From a virus, in IMG/VR virus record IMGVR_UViG_3300008740_000327, positions 1-48,634 of that record: 48,634 nucleotides of DNA, one strand, 5' to 3'. This document shows, piece by piece, positions 33,446-41,355 of the stretch; the stretch's first letter is position 1, and every line of letters starts with the position of its first letter. A program made the position numbers and the translations under genes. A model generated the notes under the pieces. That model saw only the letters and a program-made list of their open reading frames with translations. It did no database searches and was not told where the DNA came from.

Positions 33446-33795
33446 TGGCTGAATTAAAAGAAGATATGTTAGTTTCTAAAGACAAAATTAAAGTTAAAAG
33501 AACAACTGAAGAATATGAACTTGCTAAAAGTGATCTTGTTCCAGATACTGGAGAAGAAGCACCTACTTGGTATAATAAAACAGCAGGTTTATTAGATAAG
33601 TTTAGAGTTATTCCTCGATTAGTGATGTTAGCATATATTTTTGCTTTTTACAAATCTGTAACTTGGTTTATGCAATTACCTGATCCTACAAATTCACAAG
33701 CAATGTACATATCAACTATTGTTGGTGCTGGCGCGGCATTTTTTGGTTTATATGTTGGCAAGCCGGGTGCAAAACTTCCAAACGGTAAAAAATAA
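33445..33795 (+). CDS. Holin-like membrane protein
   Basis: This 116-residue protein has a charged cytoplasmic N-terminus (1-52) and two hydrophobic segments (about 55-75 and 86-104) separated by a short polar turn, then a basic tail. This topology and the place after an M15 peptidase, spanin pair and DUF1353 protein make a holin the best guess. Homology cannot be claimed from sequence alone. Confidence 0.6.
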   Translation: MAELKEDMLVSKDKIKVKRTTEEYELAKSDLVPDTGEEAPTWYNKTAGLLDKFRVIPRLVMLAYIFAFYKSVTWFMQLPDPTNSQAMYISTIVGAGAAFFGLYVGKPGAKLPNGKK

Positions 33796-33832
33796 TCAAA
33801 AAAACAATATCAAAATCCACTTAAATACAATT

Positions 33833-33860
33833 ACAACTTGACTTTTTGGTAAAAAGTTGT
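33833..33860 (+). repeat. Nested inverted repeats in the dnaJ promoter spacer
   Basis: ACTTTTT (33841-33847) and AAAAAGT (33851-33857) form a 7-base inverted repeat around GGT. A second inverted repeat, ACAACTT (33833-33839) and AAGTTGT (33854-33860), spans the -35 box and spacer. The placement fits an operator. Confidence 0.5.
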
Positions 33861-33866
33861 TATATT
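33838..33866 (+). promoter_or_regulatory. sigma70-like promoter of the dnaJ-def-clpA operon
   Basis: TTGACT (33838-33843), a 17-base spacer and TATATT (33861-33866) end 6 bases before the ATG at 33873. As at 27588, the expected start site falls on the A of the start codon, so the mRNA is predicted to be leaderless. Confidence 0.75.
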
Positions 33867-33872
33867 ACTATT

Positions 33873-34727
33873 ATGGCAGATTACTATGATATATTAGGTG
33901 TCAAACGAGGGGCTTCGACAGACGACTTAAAAAAAGCATATAAAAAGAAAGCTATGAAACACCACCCAGACAGAGGTGGAGATGAACAACAGTTTCAGAA
34001 AATTAACGAAGCATACGACACCCTTAAGGATCCTCAAAAAAGAACTATGTATGACCAGTTCGGCGAAACTGGAGGACAACAAGGTTATACGAGAACCTAT
34101 ACTAGTGGCGACTTTGGTGGATTCCCTCATGATATTAGTGATGTAATAAATGATTTCTTCGGTGGCGGACATCATAATCCCTTTGCACGAAGACAAAGAA
34201 TGCGAAATAAAGATATTTCAATTCAAACTACAATTGATTTAGAAGATGTAATGACTGGTAAATCTTTAATTGCAACTTATAGATTATCTAATGGAAAACA
34301 ACAAAGTGTAAATCTTGAATTACCTGCTGGAATAGAATCTAATACTACAATAAAATTTGCCGCTCTTGGTGATAATTCTATAGCAGGAGTACATAGAGGA
34401 GATTTAATGGTTAGAATTAGAGTAACTCCTCATAGAAAATGGCATAGAGACGGAGCAAATTTACATTGTGTAGAAAAAGTAAGTGTATTTGATTTATTAT
34501 TAGGAACTAAAAAAGAAATAAAAACAATAGATAAGAAAAATTTATCTATTTCAATTCCTAAAGGGTGTCAACCAGGTACAGTATTGAGTATTAATGAGCA
34601 AGGATTACCTAAATTACACGGAAGAGGTAGAGGTAATATCTATATGACTGTACAAGCTGAAATACCTAACATAAACGACCCGGAAATATTGAAACTTTTA
34701 CAGAGAATAAAATATGGAACTAATTAA
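33873..34727 (+). CDS. DnaJ/CbpA-like J-domain co-chaperone
   Basis: From the ATG at 33873 the protein has 284 residues; a longer frame back to 33846 would run into the promoter, so I rejected it. The J domain (1-65) has the H-P-D signature (31-33), followed by a G/F-rich linker (about 66-110) and a C-terminal substrate-binding domain. The cysteine-rich zinc finger of DnaJ is missing, as in CbpA-type proteins. It would recruit and stimulate host DnaK. It is first in an operon with deformylase and ClpA and overlaps the deformylase by 14 bases. Confidence 0.93.
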   Translation: MADYYDILGVKRGASTDDLKKAYKKKAMKHHPDRGGDEQQFQKINEAYDTLKDPQKRTMYDQFGETGGQQGYTRTYTSGDFGGFPHDISDVINDFFGGGHHNPFARRQRMRNKDISIQTTIDLEDVMTGKSLIATYRLSNGKQQSVNLELPAGIESNTTIKFAALGDNSIAGVHRGDLMVRIRVTPHRKWHRDGANLHCVEKVSVFDLLLGTKKEIKTIDKKNLSISIPKGCQPGTVLSINEQGLPKLHGRGRGNIYMTVQAEIPNINDPEILKLLQRIKYGTN

Positions 34728-35235
34728 ATATCCAAATGAATTTTTAGACAAAAAAGTTAAACCTTTTGACTGGGAAAATTTGGATTCTGAAAAAATTGAA
34801 CAAGAAATGATATCTATTATGATGAATAGTGATGGTATCGGCTTGGCGGCAAATCAAGTTAGTTTAGATGCAAGAGTTTTTACAATATTTCCAAAAAGAA
34901 CTAAAGGAATTACTAAACCTTTTGCTGTAATTGACCCTACAATTGAGCAAATAAGTCTTAATAAAATTGAAGATGTAGAAGGTTGTCTTAGTTTTCCAAA
35001 ATTATGGATTAAAGTCAGAAGACCAGAAAAGGTTACCGTTAAATTCCTTGACAGCAAACAAAAAGAGTGTATAATGGAGTTTAGTGGTTATGATGCAAGA
35101 TGTTTTTTGCATGAATACGACCATTTGGAGGGTATAACGTTCGTTAATCCTGCAAGAGTCAGTAAATTAAGGTTAGATATGGCTTTAAAAAAGCAAAAAA
35201 AAGCATTAAAGGAATTAGAACATGGTAGAGCCTAG
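34714..35235 (+). CDS. def: Peptide deformylase
   Basis: This 173-residue metalloenzyme removes the formyl group from nascent proteins. All three motifs are present: G-I-G-L-A-A-N-Q (41-48), E-G-C-L-S (89-93, metal ligand Cys91) and H-E-Y-D-H (133-137, ligands His133 and His137, base Glu134). It has close to bacterial length and keeps a C-terminal helix that many phage deformylases lack. Phage deformylases are known in marine phages. It overlaps dnaJ and clpA by 14 bases each, so the three are strongly coupled. Formate, its product, is the substrate of the dehydrogenase at 48183. Confidence 0.94.
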   Translation: MELIKYPNEFLDKKVKPFDWENLDSEKIEQEMISIMMNSDGIGLAANQVSLDARVFTIFPKRTKGITKPFAVIDPTIEQISLNKIEDVEGCLSFPKLWIKVRRPEKVTVKFLDSKQKECIMEFSGYDARCFLHEYDHLEGITFVNPARVSKLRLDMALKKQKKALKELEHGRA

Positions 35236-37468
35236 TCAAGAGTTACAATTAGTTTTTGATAAAGCAGTTGTTGATGCTAAAAAGTTAAAGCATGAATACG
35301 TAACTGTAGAACATTTACTATATGCAATGCTATGCACTGACAAATTTGCAAATATGATTAAAGGGTTTGGTGCAGATATTGACGATTTAAAAACAGAAGT
35401 AGAACAATACCTTAAAAATAAATTAAAAACTATAACACTTGAAAATATTTCAAAATATAAACCTAAAAAAACAACAAGTGTAGAAAGAATACTAAACAGA
35501 GCATTTACACAGGTGTTGTTTAGTGGTAGAAGTCATATAGATATTACAGATGTATTTCTAAGTATGATGAGTGAAAAGAAAAGTTGGGCTTATTACTTCA
35601 TTATGAAGACTGAAATAAGCAAAGACAAGTTTCAAGAGTATGTTTCTGCAGAAATGGAATCTTTATATGAAGATGAAGTTGATCAATCCGCGGCAAAAAG
35701 AGCATTAGGTCTTTATACTACAAATTTAAACAGCGAAGTTAAAAAGAAAAGAATAGATCCTGTAATAGGTAGAGTAGAAGAGTTAAATTCTATAGCATTA
35801 GCATTAGGAAGAAGAACTAAAAACAATGTAATCCTAGTAGGAGATCCTGGAGTAGGTAAAACTGCTATTGCAGAAGGACTAGCATTTAATATTGAAAAAG
35901 AAACTTGCCCAGATTTTTTAAAAGAATACAAAGTATACAATTTAGACATTGGTGGTATGTTAGCTGGTTCTAAATATAGAGGAGATTTTGAAGAAAGATT
36001 TAAACTTGTATTATCTGCATTAAAAAAGAAAGGTAAAACTATTTGTTTTATAGATGAAGCACACAATATTAGTGGAGCAGGTGCTGGTGGGACTACAAAT
36101 AGTAATGATTTAGCTAATTTATTAAAACCAGTATTAACTAAAGGTGACCTTAAAGTTGTTGCATCAACTACTTGGGAAGAATATAGAAAGTATTTTGAAA
36201 AAGATAGAGCATTAATGAGAAGATTTCAAAGAATATCTGTAGATGAACCTGATAAACCAACTACAGTTAAAATATTACACGGACTTAGAAAGTATTATGA
36301 AGACTTTCACAATATTGCAATAACGGATCAAGCAATTAATGAAGCAGTTAAGACCAGTGTTAAGTATCAAAGCGATAAAAAATTACCTGATAAGGCAATT
36401 GATCTAATAGATTTAGCTTGTAGTAGATTTAATCTTAAAGATCCTAATACTGAAAAAGTAATAGGAGCAGAAGAAATTCAATTTGAAATAGCAAAAGCTA
36501 TTAAAATGCCAGTTGAAAACGTTCAACAAAAAGAATCTTCAGCACTTGCTAACTTAGATAGAAATATGAAGAGTGGTGTGTTTGGACAAGATAAAGCCAT
36601 AGAAGCAATTATTGATAAAATTATGGTAGCACACGCAGGATTAAAAAGAGATAATAAACCAATTGGGTCATTTGTGTTTATGGGTCCAACTGGTTGTGGT
36701 AAAACAGAAACAGCAAAACAACTTTCAAACCATTTAGGTGTAAAATTAGTTAGATTTGATATGTCAGAGTATCAAGAAAAACACGCAGTTGCAAAATTAA
36801 TTGGATCTCCTCCGGGATATGTTGGATTTGAAGAAAATACAGGATTGCTTATTACAAAATTACAAGAAAGTCCTAATTGTGTATTACTATTAGATGAAAT
36901 AGAAAAAGCACACCCAGACGTAAGTCAAATATTACTTCAAATAATGGATGAAGGAACAATTATGGGTAACAATGGTAAAGAAGCAGACTGTAAAAATATT
37001 ACATTAATTTTAACTACTAATTTAGGTGCAGATCAACTAGATAAAAATGTTATGGGATTCACTGATTCCCAATCTACTAGCGAATATGATGATAAAGAGA
37101 TGAAAAAATTCTTTCCACCAGAATTTAGAAACAGATTAGATGGTACTATTGTATTCAAAAAACTATCTAAAGAAATACTGATAAAAATTGTTGGTAAATT
37201 TATGCTAGAACTTAAAATGTTACTAAAAGACAAAAATACAGTACTAGAATTAAGCGATGAAGCTATAGACTGGTTAGTAGAAAAAGGACATGACGATAAA
37301 ATGGGTGCTAGACCTATGCAAAGGCTCATAGATGAGAGAATTAAGAAGCCTCTGTCCAAAGAATTGCTATTCGGTAAGTTAAAAAATGGTGGTAAAGCTA
37401 AAATAGACGCCAAAGACAAAGAAATTACAATAATCTACGAAGAAGCTGTCAAACTCATCAAGAGTTAG
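35222..37468 (+). CDS. ClpA-like double AAA+ unfoldase
   Basis: This 748-residue protein has a Clp N domain (about 1-145), a first AAA+ module (Walker A G-D-P-G-V-G-K-T, 207-214; Walker B C-F-I-D-E-A, 275-280) and a second (Walker A G-P-T-G-C-G-K-T, 488-495; L-L-L-D-E-I-E-K-A-H-P, 555-565). It lacks the long middle coiled coil of ClpB, and its size fits ClpA (758 residues). At 611-613 it carries M-G-F, which matches the ClpP-docking tripeptide (I/L/M-G-F/L) at the ClpA position (IGL near 617). I infer it unfolds proteins for host ClpP; no clpP gene is in the window. Confidence 0.92.
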   Translation: MVEPSQELQLVFDKAVVDAKKLKHEYVTVEHLLYAMLCTDKFANMIKGFGADIDDLKTEVEQYLKNKLKTITLENISKYKPKKTTSVERILNRAFTQVLFSGRSHIDITDVFLSMMSEKKSWAYYFIMKTEISKDKFQEYVSAEMESLYEDEVDQSAAKRALGLYTTNLNSEVKKKRIDPVIGRVEELNSIALALGRRTKNNVILVGDPGVGKTAIAEGLAFNIEKETCPDFLKEYKVYNLDIGGMLAGSKYRGDFEERFKLVLSALKKKGKTICFIDEAHNISGAGAGGTTNSNDLANLLKPVLTKGDLKVVASTTWEEYRKYFEKDRALMRRFQRISVDEPDKPTTVKILHGLRKYYEDFHNIAITDQAINEAVKTSVKYQSDKKLPDKAIDLIDLACSRFNLKDPNTEKVIGAEEIQFEIAKAIKMPVENVQQKESSALANLDRNMKSGVFGQDKAIEAIIDKIMVAHAGLKRDNKPIGSFVFMGPTGCGKTETAKQLSNHLGVKLVRFDMSEYQEKHAVAKLIGSPPGYVGFEENTGLLITKLQESPNCVLLLDEIEKAHPDVSQILLQIMDEGTIMGNNGKEADCKNITLILTTNLGADQLDKNVMGFTDSQSTSEYDDKEMKKFFPPEFRNRLDGTIVFKKLSKEILIKIVGKFMLELKMLLKDKNTVLELSDEAIDWLVEKGHDDKMGARPMQRLIDERIKKPLSKELLFGKLKNGGKAKIDAKDKEITIIYEEAVKLIKS

Positions 37469-37494
37469 CCTTGCACCTTAGGATAGGCATATAG

Positions 37495-37502
37495 GATAAA
37501 TA
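37495..37502 (+). promoter_or_regulatory. T4-type late promoter, 5 bases from the start codon
   Basis: GATAAATA (seven of eight) is followed by TCAGT and then the ATG at 37508. The expected start site is the A of the ATG, so the message should be leaderless. Confidence 0.65.
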
Positions 37503-37507
37503 TCAGT

Positions 37508-37870
37508 ATGTCAGCTATTAGCGAAACAATAATGTCAGCAACTTCCCACCCGGGAGATAGTACAGTCGAGACTGTAGAAGGTACTGCCTATAAAGGTGAT
37601 GGGTATTACAGCAGAGCAGATGGGTTTCATACTGTTCAAATAACAGTTGCAGGCTTTATAGGTACTATTAAATTACAAGCCACGTTAGCAACTACGCCTA
37701 CAGCTACTGATTGGTTTGATATTAGTGGTGTAACCCATACTAGTACTGCAACAACTGACGCAGAAGCAGATGGTTCAAAAGTTTTTAATTTTACAGGAAA
37801 TTTTGTTTGGGTAAGAGCACATTTGGTATATACTGACGGATCAATTAATTCCGTGAAGTTAAACCATTAA
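37508..37870 (+). CDS. Small beta-rich virion-like protein
   Basis: This 120-residue protein is rich in Thr, Gly and Val and reads as a beta sandwich (for example F-H-T-V-Q-I-T-V-A-G-F, I-K-L-Q-A-T-L-A, V-W-V-R-A-H-L-V-Y). That look is typical of small virion decoration or tail proteins. It is under a late promoter. Homology could not be checked. Confidence 0.65.
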   Translation: MSAISETIMSATSHPGDSTVETVEGTAYKGDGYYSRADGFHTVQITVAGFIGTIKLQATLATTPTATDWFDISGVTHTSTATTDAEADGSKVFNFTGNFVWVRAHLVYTDGSINSVKLNH

Positions 37871-37878
37871 GGAGAATT

Positions 37879-38205
37879 ATGAAAATTAACGAATTTACAG
37901 ATTATCAAATGCCAACAGAGTTGGACTATAATATAATGGATGATATTCATTATTTTATGATTAATGATCCTAACTTTTATAGAAAACATTATTTTCCAAC
38001 TATAGATAAAGCTAAAAAAGATGGCAATAACTCAACTATAAGACCTTTAATAGATACAGCAATTAATTTATACTTTAAACAATTTGATGTAAAGGCTAGA
38101 CCTGATAGAGTTATTAAAGATGAAGACAAAGAATCTTTACAACAAAGAATTATTGATACTGAAGCAGAACAAGACGAGATCGATAAAGAGAATGAGAATG
38201 CATAA
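37879..38205 (+). CDS. Late protein with the M-K-x-x-E-F N-terminal signature
   Basis: This 108-residue protein begins M-K-I-N-E-F and has a block I-H-Y-F-M-I-N-D-P-N-F-Y-R-K-H-Y-F-P (24-41), which recurs in T4-like marine phage proteins, then an acidic helical tail. It is the first of several genes here with the same N-terminal signature. It overlaps the nucleotidyltransferase-like gene by one base. A virion or head-associated role is inferred. Confidence 0.7.
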   Translation: MKINEFTDYQMPTELDYNIMDDIHYFMINDPNFYRKHYFPTIDKAKKDGNNSTIRPLIDTAINLYFKQFDVKARPDRVIKDEDKESLQQRIIDTEAEQDEIDKENENA

Positions 38206-38771
38206 TGAGATCAAAGGAGTTTACCGAAGCTATAACTAAACCTGCATCTTTCGCCTTCGGTCGATTTAATCCTCCTACTATTGGTCATCAAAAATTAATA
38301 AGCACAATCCAAACACAACCTGGCGATCATTTTTTATTTTTAACACATACTCAAAAAGCAAACACAGATCCTTTAGGATTTGCTGAAAAACTGTTTTTTG
38401 CTCAACAAATGTTTAAAGGTATTAAAGTAGGTGACCCCAATGTTAGAACAATTATTCAAGCTATGCAAAAATTAGAGTCAATGGGTTATACAGATATTAC
38501 CTATGTTGCAGGAAGTGACAGAGTTAAACAGTTTAGTGAACTATTAAACAAATACAATGGATCAGAATATCAATTTGATAACATTAATACGGTAAATGCA
38601 GGCACAAGAGACCCCGATTCGGAAGGTGTAGAAGGTGTAAGCGGTAGTAGAGTACGTGATATGGCTTCTAGAGGGGATGAAATTAACTTTTTAAGGGCAA
38701 TTCCAGGCGATAGAAAGCTGGCTAAAATGCTGTATAACAAACTGAGATCTAAATTAAATGTACCAGCATAA
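38205..38771 (+). CDS. Cytidylyltransferase/adenylyltransferase-like nucleotidyltransferase
   Basis: This 188-residue protein has the nucleotidyltransferase core: F-G-R-F-N-P-P-T-I-G-H (18-28, T-x-G-H catalytic motif), G-S-D-R (about 104-107) and the closing S-G-S-R-V-R (about 146-151, like ISGTxxR). The family includes NMN adenylyltransferases and cytidylyltransferases, which join a nucleotide to a phosphorylated compound with release of pyrophosphate. The N-terminus M-R-S-K-E-F-T-E is a tag-like extension before the enzyme fold. Substrate unknown; NAD or phosphocompound metabolism are the usual choices. Confidence 0.85.
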   Translation: MRSKEFTEAITKPASFAFGRFNPPTIGHQKLISTIQTQPGDHFLFLTHTQKANTDPLGFAEKLFFAQQMFKGIKVGDPNVRTIIQAMQKLESMGYTDITYVAGSDRVKQFSELLNKYNGSEYQFDNINTVNAGTRDPDSEGVEGVSGSRVRDMASRGDEINFLRAIPGDRKLAKMLYNKLRSKLNVPA

Positions 38772-38772
38772 T

Positions 38773-38780
38773 AATAAATA
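38773..38780 (+). promoter_or_regulatory. T4-type late promoter
   Basis: AATAAATA (seven of eight) lies 8 bases before the ATG at 38789. The upstream in-frame ATG at 38780 overlaps the promoter itself, so it would not be in this transcript. Confidence 0.5.
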
Positions 38781-38788
38781 TGTTATAT

Positions 38789-38995
38789 ATGGAAATTGCA
38801 ACATTAAAAAAATTAGCAGGCATAACTGATTCTGAACCAAGCGAGTCAGAATATAATATGACTCATACGGCGCAGGCAATTAAAGACAGGGAGAAAGCAT
38901 TAGGATTAAGACCTGGAGATCCAGGATGGTTTAAATTATGGTTTAGAAGACCACTTATGCAAAAAACTTCAGGAATTAGAGGTAGAAAAAGATAA
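38789..38995 (+). CDS. Small basic late protein
   Basis: From the ATG at 38789 the protein has 68 residues; the alternative start at 38780 lies within the late promoter. It begins M-E-I-A-T-L-K-K-L-A-G-I, has an acidic stretch and ends basic (S-G-I-R-G-R-K-R). It overlaps the 786-residue gene by one base. Function unknown. Confidence 0.55.
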   Translation: MEIATLKKLAGITDSEPSESEYNMTHTAQAIKDREKALGLRPGDPGWFKLWFRRPLMQKTSGIRGRKR

Positions 38996-41355
38996 TGAAT
39001 TTACGTGATCTTAACAAATCGATTAGATTTAGTAAACTTGCTGAATTTAGACAAGTTGTAACTCCACGAAATGAAAAACATTACAGAGAGTTAATGAAGC
39101 ATCTTCACGCCATGGAATTAGATCCTGTGAACAGAACCGACCCTGAATTAATGGGAGAAATCCAAAGAAGAAGATTAGAATTAAGAAACTGGGCAGAAAA
39201 AAATATAAAAAGAGAAGATGATGGCGGTAGAGCTCAACAGGCATACAAATTAGCAAGAGATCAAAAAGTTGATTATGCCAATATAATGTTTCGTGGTAAA
39301 GAAATAGATCACAATAGCATAGAATATGAAATGCAAGATTTTAGTGATATGATATTTGAACTACATGGAGCAAAATATATAGATGGTACACCTTTAACTG
39401 ATAAAGAATTAGAAGAATTTGAAAAAACAGGTGAACTTATTGACTGGGTTGCTGAGGATTATGCAACACAAGGAGAATCAACTAAAGAAGATGGCAAAGA
39501 AAACTTTTCTTTTGGTCAAATAGCAAAAGCAAAAGCATATGCTAAATTATATAGAGATAATTATACAACCGCTGTAAAAAATATTGAAAAAATTGCAAAA
39601 GGATTATCAAGCCATCCAGATGTTGCTGATGCATTAAGAAAAGCAAACGAAGATGATGAACCTAGTTTATCAGATTTTACAGATCCAGGTACACCAGAAG
39701 AATTAGCTAAAGAAATTTATTTTAGAGGGTTTAGTGCAAAACAATATCAAGCACAATATAAAACTTGGCAAGAGTTTATGAATTCAGAAGACTTTGAAAT
39801 GGAAGTTGATAGATTAAGAAGTAAGTTTGAAGATAGTAAAGATGATAAAAAGAAAGCCAGCGACGAATTAATGAAACAATTTCTTGCTAAAGGTGGTAAA
39901 GTACAAAAAGTACCTACAGGACAAACTGCATATAAAGGAAAACAATTAAAACCAGCATTTAAAAAAGACCCAGCTCTAAAAAGTACACCTATAACAAGTC
40001 CAATGAGTGATGAATCAGTAAAAGAAGACTATCCTGAAGCACGTCTATTAGGTGCCGCACAGGCTTCATTAGGTCATGGATTAGAATTAGCTGATGCTGT
40101 ACTTAAAGGCGATGAAAATATGGCAAAAACTAAAGCCGAAATAATCAAACAAAATTGGCCTGAACTACTTGATAAAATTAAAAATATATATAAACCTTCT
40201 GCAAAAGAAGAATTAGATAAAATACTAAATTTTGATAAAAAAGATTATGGATTAAAAGAAAGAATGCCAGCATCAATTATAAAGCATAAGCAAAAACTTT
40301 CTTTTATGTCTGATAAAGAATTAGCAGACAGATTTAAAGACAAAGATGAAACAACACTACGTCAAATGGCTTGGAGACATGGTTACGGTAAAATGAGTTC
40401 ACATTATTGGGATAGAGTACAAGCTGGTAAACAAGAAACAACTGAAAGTGTAGATCATTTAGGATTACCACTAAAAAAAGAAGATAGTGCAGTAAAAGAA
40501 GATGCACCATTTGGAACTGGAATGGATTTAGTTAGAATGGCTGTAATGAGAAAATTTATATCAGCAGAAGAATATGTAAATTTTGCTAAAGAATTAAAAG
40601 CGGCAGGTGAAGAAGTTGCTAATGGTCCACATTATGCAGATTGGCCAGATGGAGAAGGCTTTGGATCATCTGATGGAAACTTTGCAATTAGAGATTTAAT
40701 GAGTACAGCAGGGTACGAATTTGATGACAATGATACAAGTGGTAGATTTGTTGTAACTAAAATGCCAGAGAAGTTAGCAAAAATGGGTATAACAAACGTA
40801 AGAATGAAACAACCAGAGTTACCAATTAAATCAAAAGAATCTTTAAAAGAATTTTCTATATCTCCAGATAAAGTTCCAGCTCTTAAAGATTGGTATAAAA
40901 AATATTCAAAATTTCAAACATATGATCAACAAGATCCATTACCAGATGGTATGTCGGCTGAATATGACAGTGGTGTTATAACAGATAGAATGGAAGAAAA
41001 TGAAGTTGAAAAAGCAATAAAATTAATTGGAAAAGATGTAGAAGACTTTACTGATGCCGATTGGAGAAAAGTTAGAACAGTTATGCCGATATCTAATGGA
41101 ATGGTAAATGATTTAAGTAGAATTTTAGATGGAGCATTAATAGGTGAAGAAGAAGTAGAAGCAGTAATGACTGCTATTCATGGTAAAAATGAACAAGATA
41201 GCGATGGTATGCAACCAGCTGACTTAAAAAGATTAGGTCAATCAGTACCTAAAATATATGTTCATAAAAATGGTAAAACAATTTTAATTCCTAAAAGTAA
41301 ACATAATGAGTTTCTTGCTAAAGGGTGGAAAAAATCGGCATTGAGGGCAGAATAA
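38995..41355 (+). CDS. Large multi-module late protein, possible prohead core or internal protein
   Basis: This 786-residue protein is charged and helical and looks like a string of small modules separated by acidic linkers. Linkers with S-x-K-E or S-A-V-K-E occur at 162-165, 341-344, 498-502 and 616-619. Modules include F-L-A-K-G-G-K-V-Q-K-V-P (296-307), A-R-L-L-G-A-A-Q-A-S-L (349-359) and L-R-Q-M-A-W-R-H-G-Y-G-K (455-466); pieces like these recur in proteins of other marine T4-like phages. There is no enzyme motif. A scaffold, prohead core or DNA-packed internal protein is my best inference. It overlaps its neighbours by one base on each side. Confidence 0.7.
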   Translation: MNLRDLNKSIRFSKLAEFRQVVTPRNEKHYRELMKHLHAMELDPVNRTDPELMGEIQRRRLELRNWAEKNIKREDDGGRAQQAYKLARDQKVDYANIMFRGKEIDHNSIEYEMQDFSDMIFELHGAKYIDGTPLTDKELEEFEKTGELIDWVAEDYATQGESTKEDGKENFSFGQIAKAKAYAKLYRDNYTTAVKNIEKIAKGLSSHPDVADALRKANEDDEPSLSDFTDPGTPEELAKEIYFRGFSAKQYQAQYKTWQEFMNSEDFEMEVDRLRSKFEDSKDDKKKASDELMKQFLAKGGKVQKVPTGQTAYKGKQLKPAFKKDPALKSTPITSPMSDESVKEDYPEARLLGAAQASLGHGLELADAVLKGDENMAKTKAEIIKQNWPELLDKIKNIYKPSAKEELDKILNFDKKDYGLKERMPASIIKHKQKLSFMSDKELADRFKDKDETTLRQMAWRHGYGKMSSHYWDRVQAGKQETTESVDHLGLPLKKEDSAVKEDAPFGTGMDLVRMAVMRKFISAEEYVNFAKELKAAGEEVANGPHYADWPDGEGFGSSDGNFAIRDLMSTAGYEFDDNDTSGRFVVTKMPEKLAKMGITNVRMKQPELPIKSKESLKEFSISPDKVPALKDWYKKYSKFQTYDQQDPLPDGMSAEYDSGVITDRMEENEVEKAIKLIGKDVEDFTDADWRKVRTVMPISNGMVNDLSRILDGALIGEEEVEAVMTAIHGKNEQDSDGMQPADLKRLGQSVPKIYVHKNGKTILIPKSKHNEFLAKGWKKSALRAE

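Noticed and set aside
33846-33872. Earlier start for the DnaJ-like gene
   Set aside because: The added codons lie within the promoter, and J domains begin right after a start like the ATG at 33873.
35713-37419. Reverse-strand open frames (117 and 128 codons) within the ClpA gene
   Set aside because: They are antisense to well-conserved AAA+ modules and have no own promoter or ribosome site.
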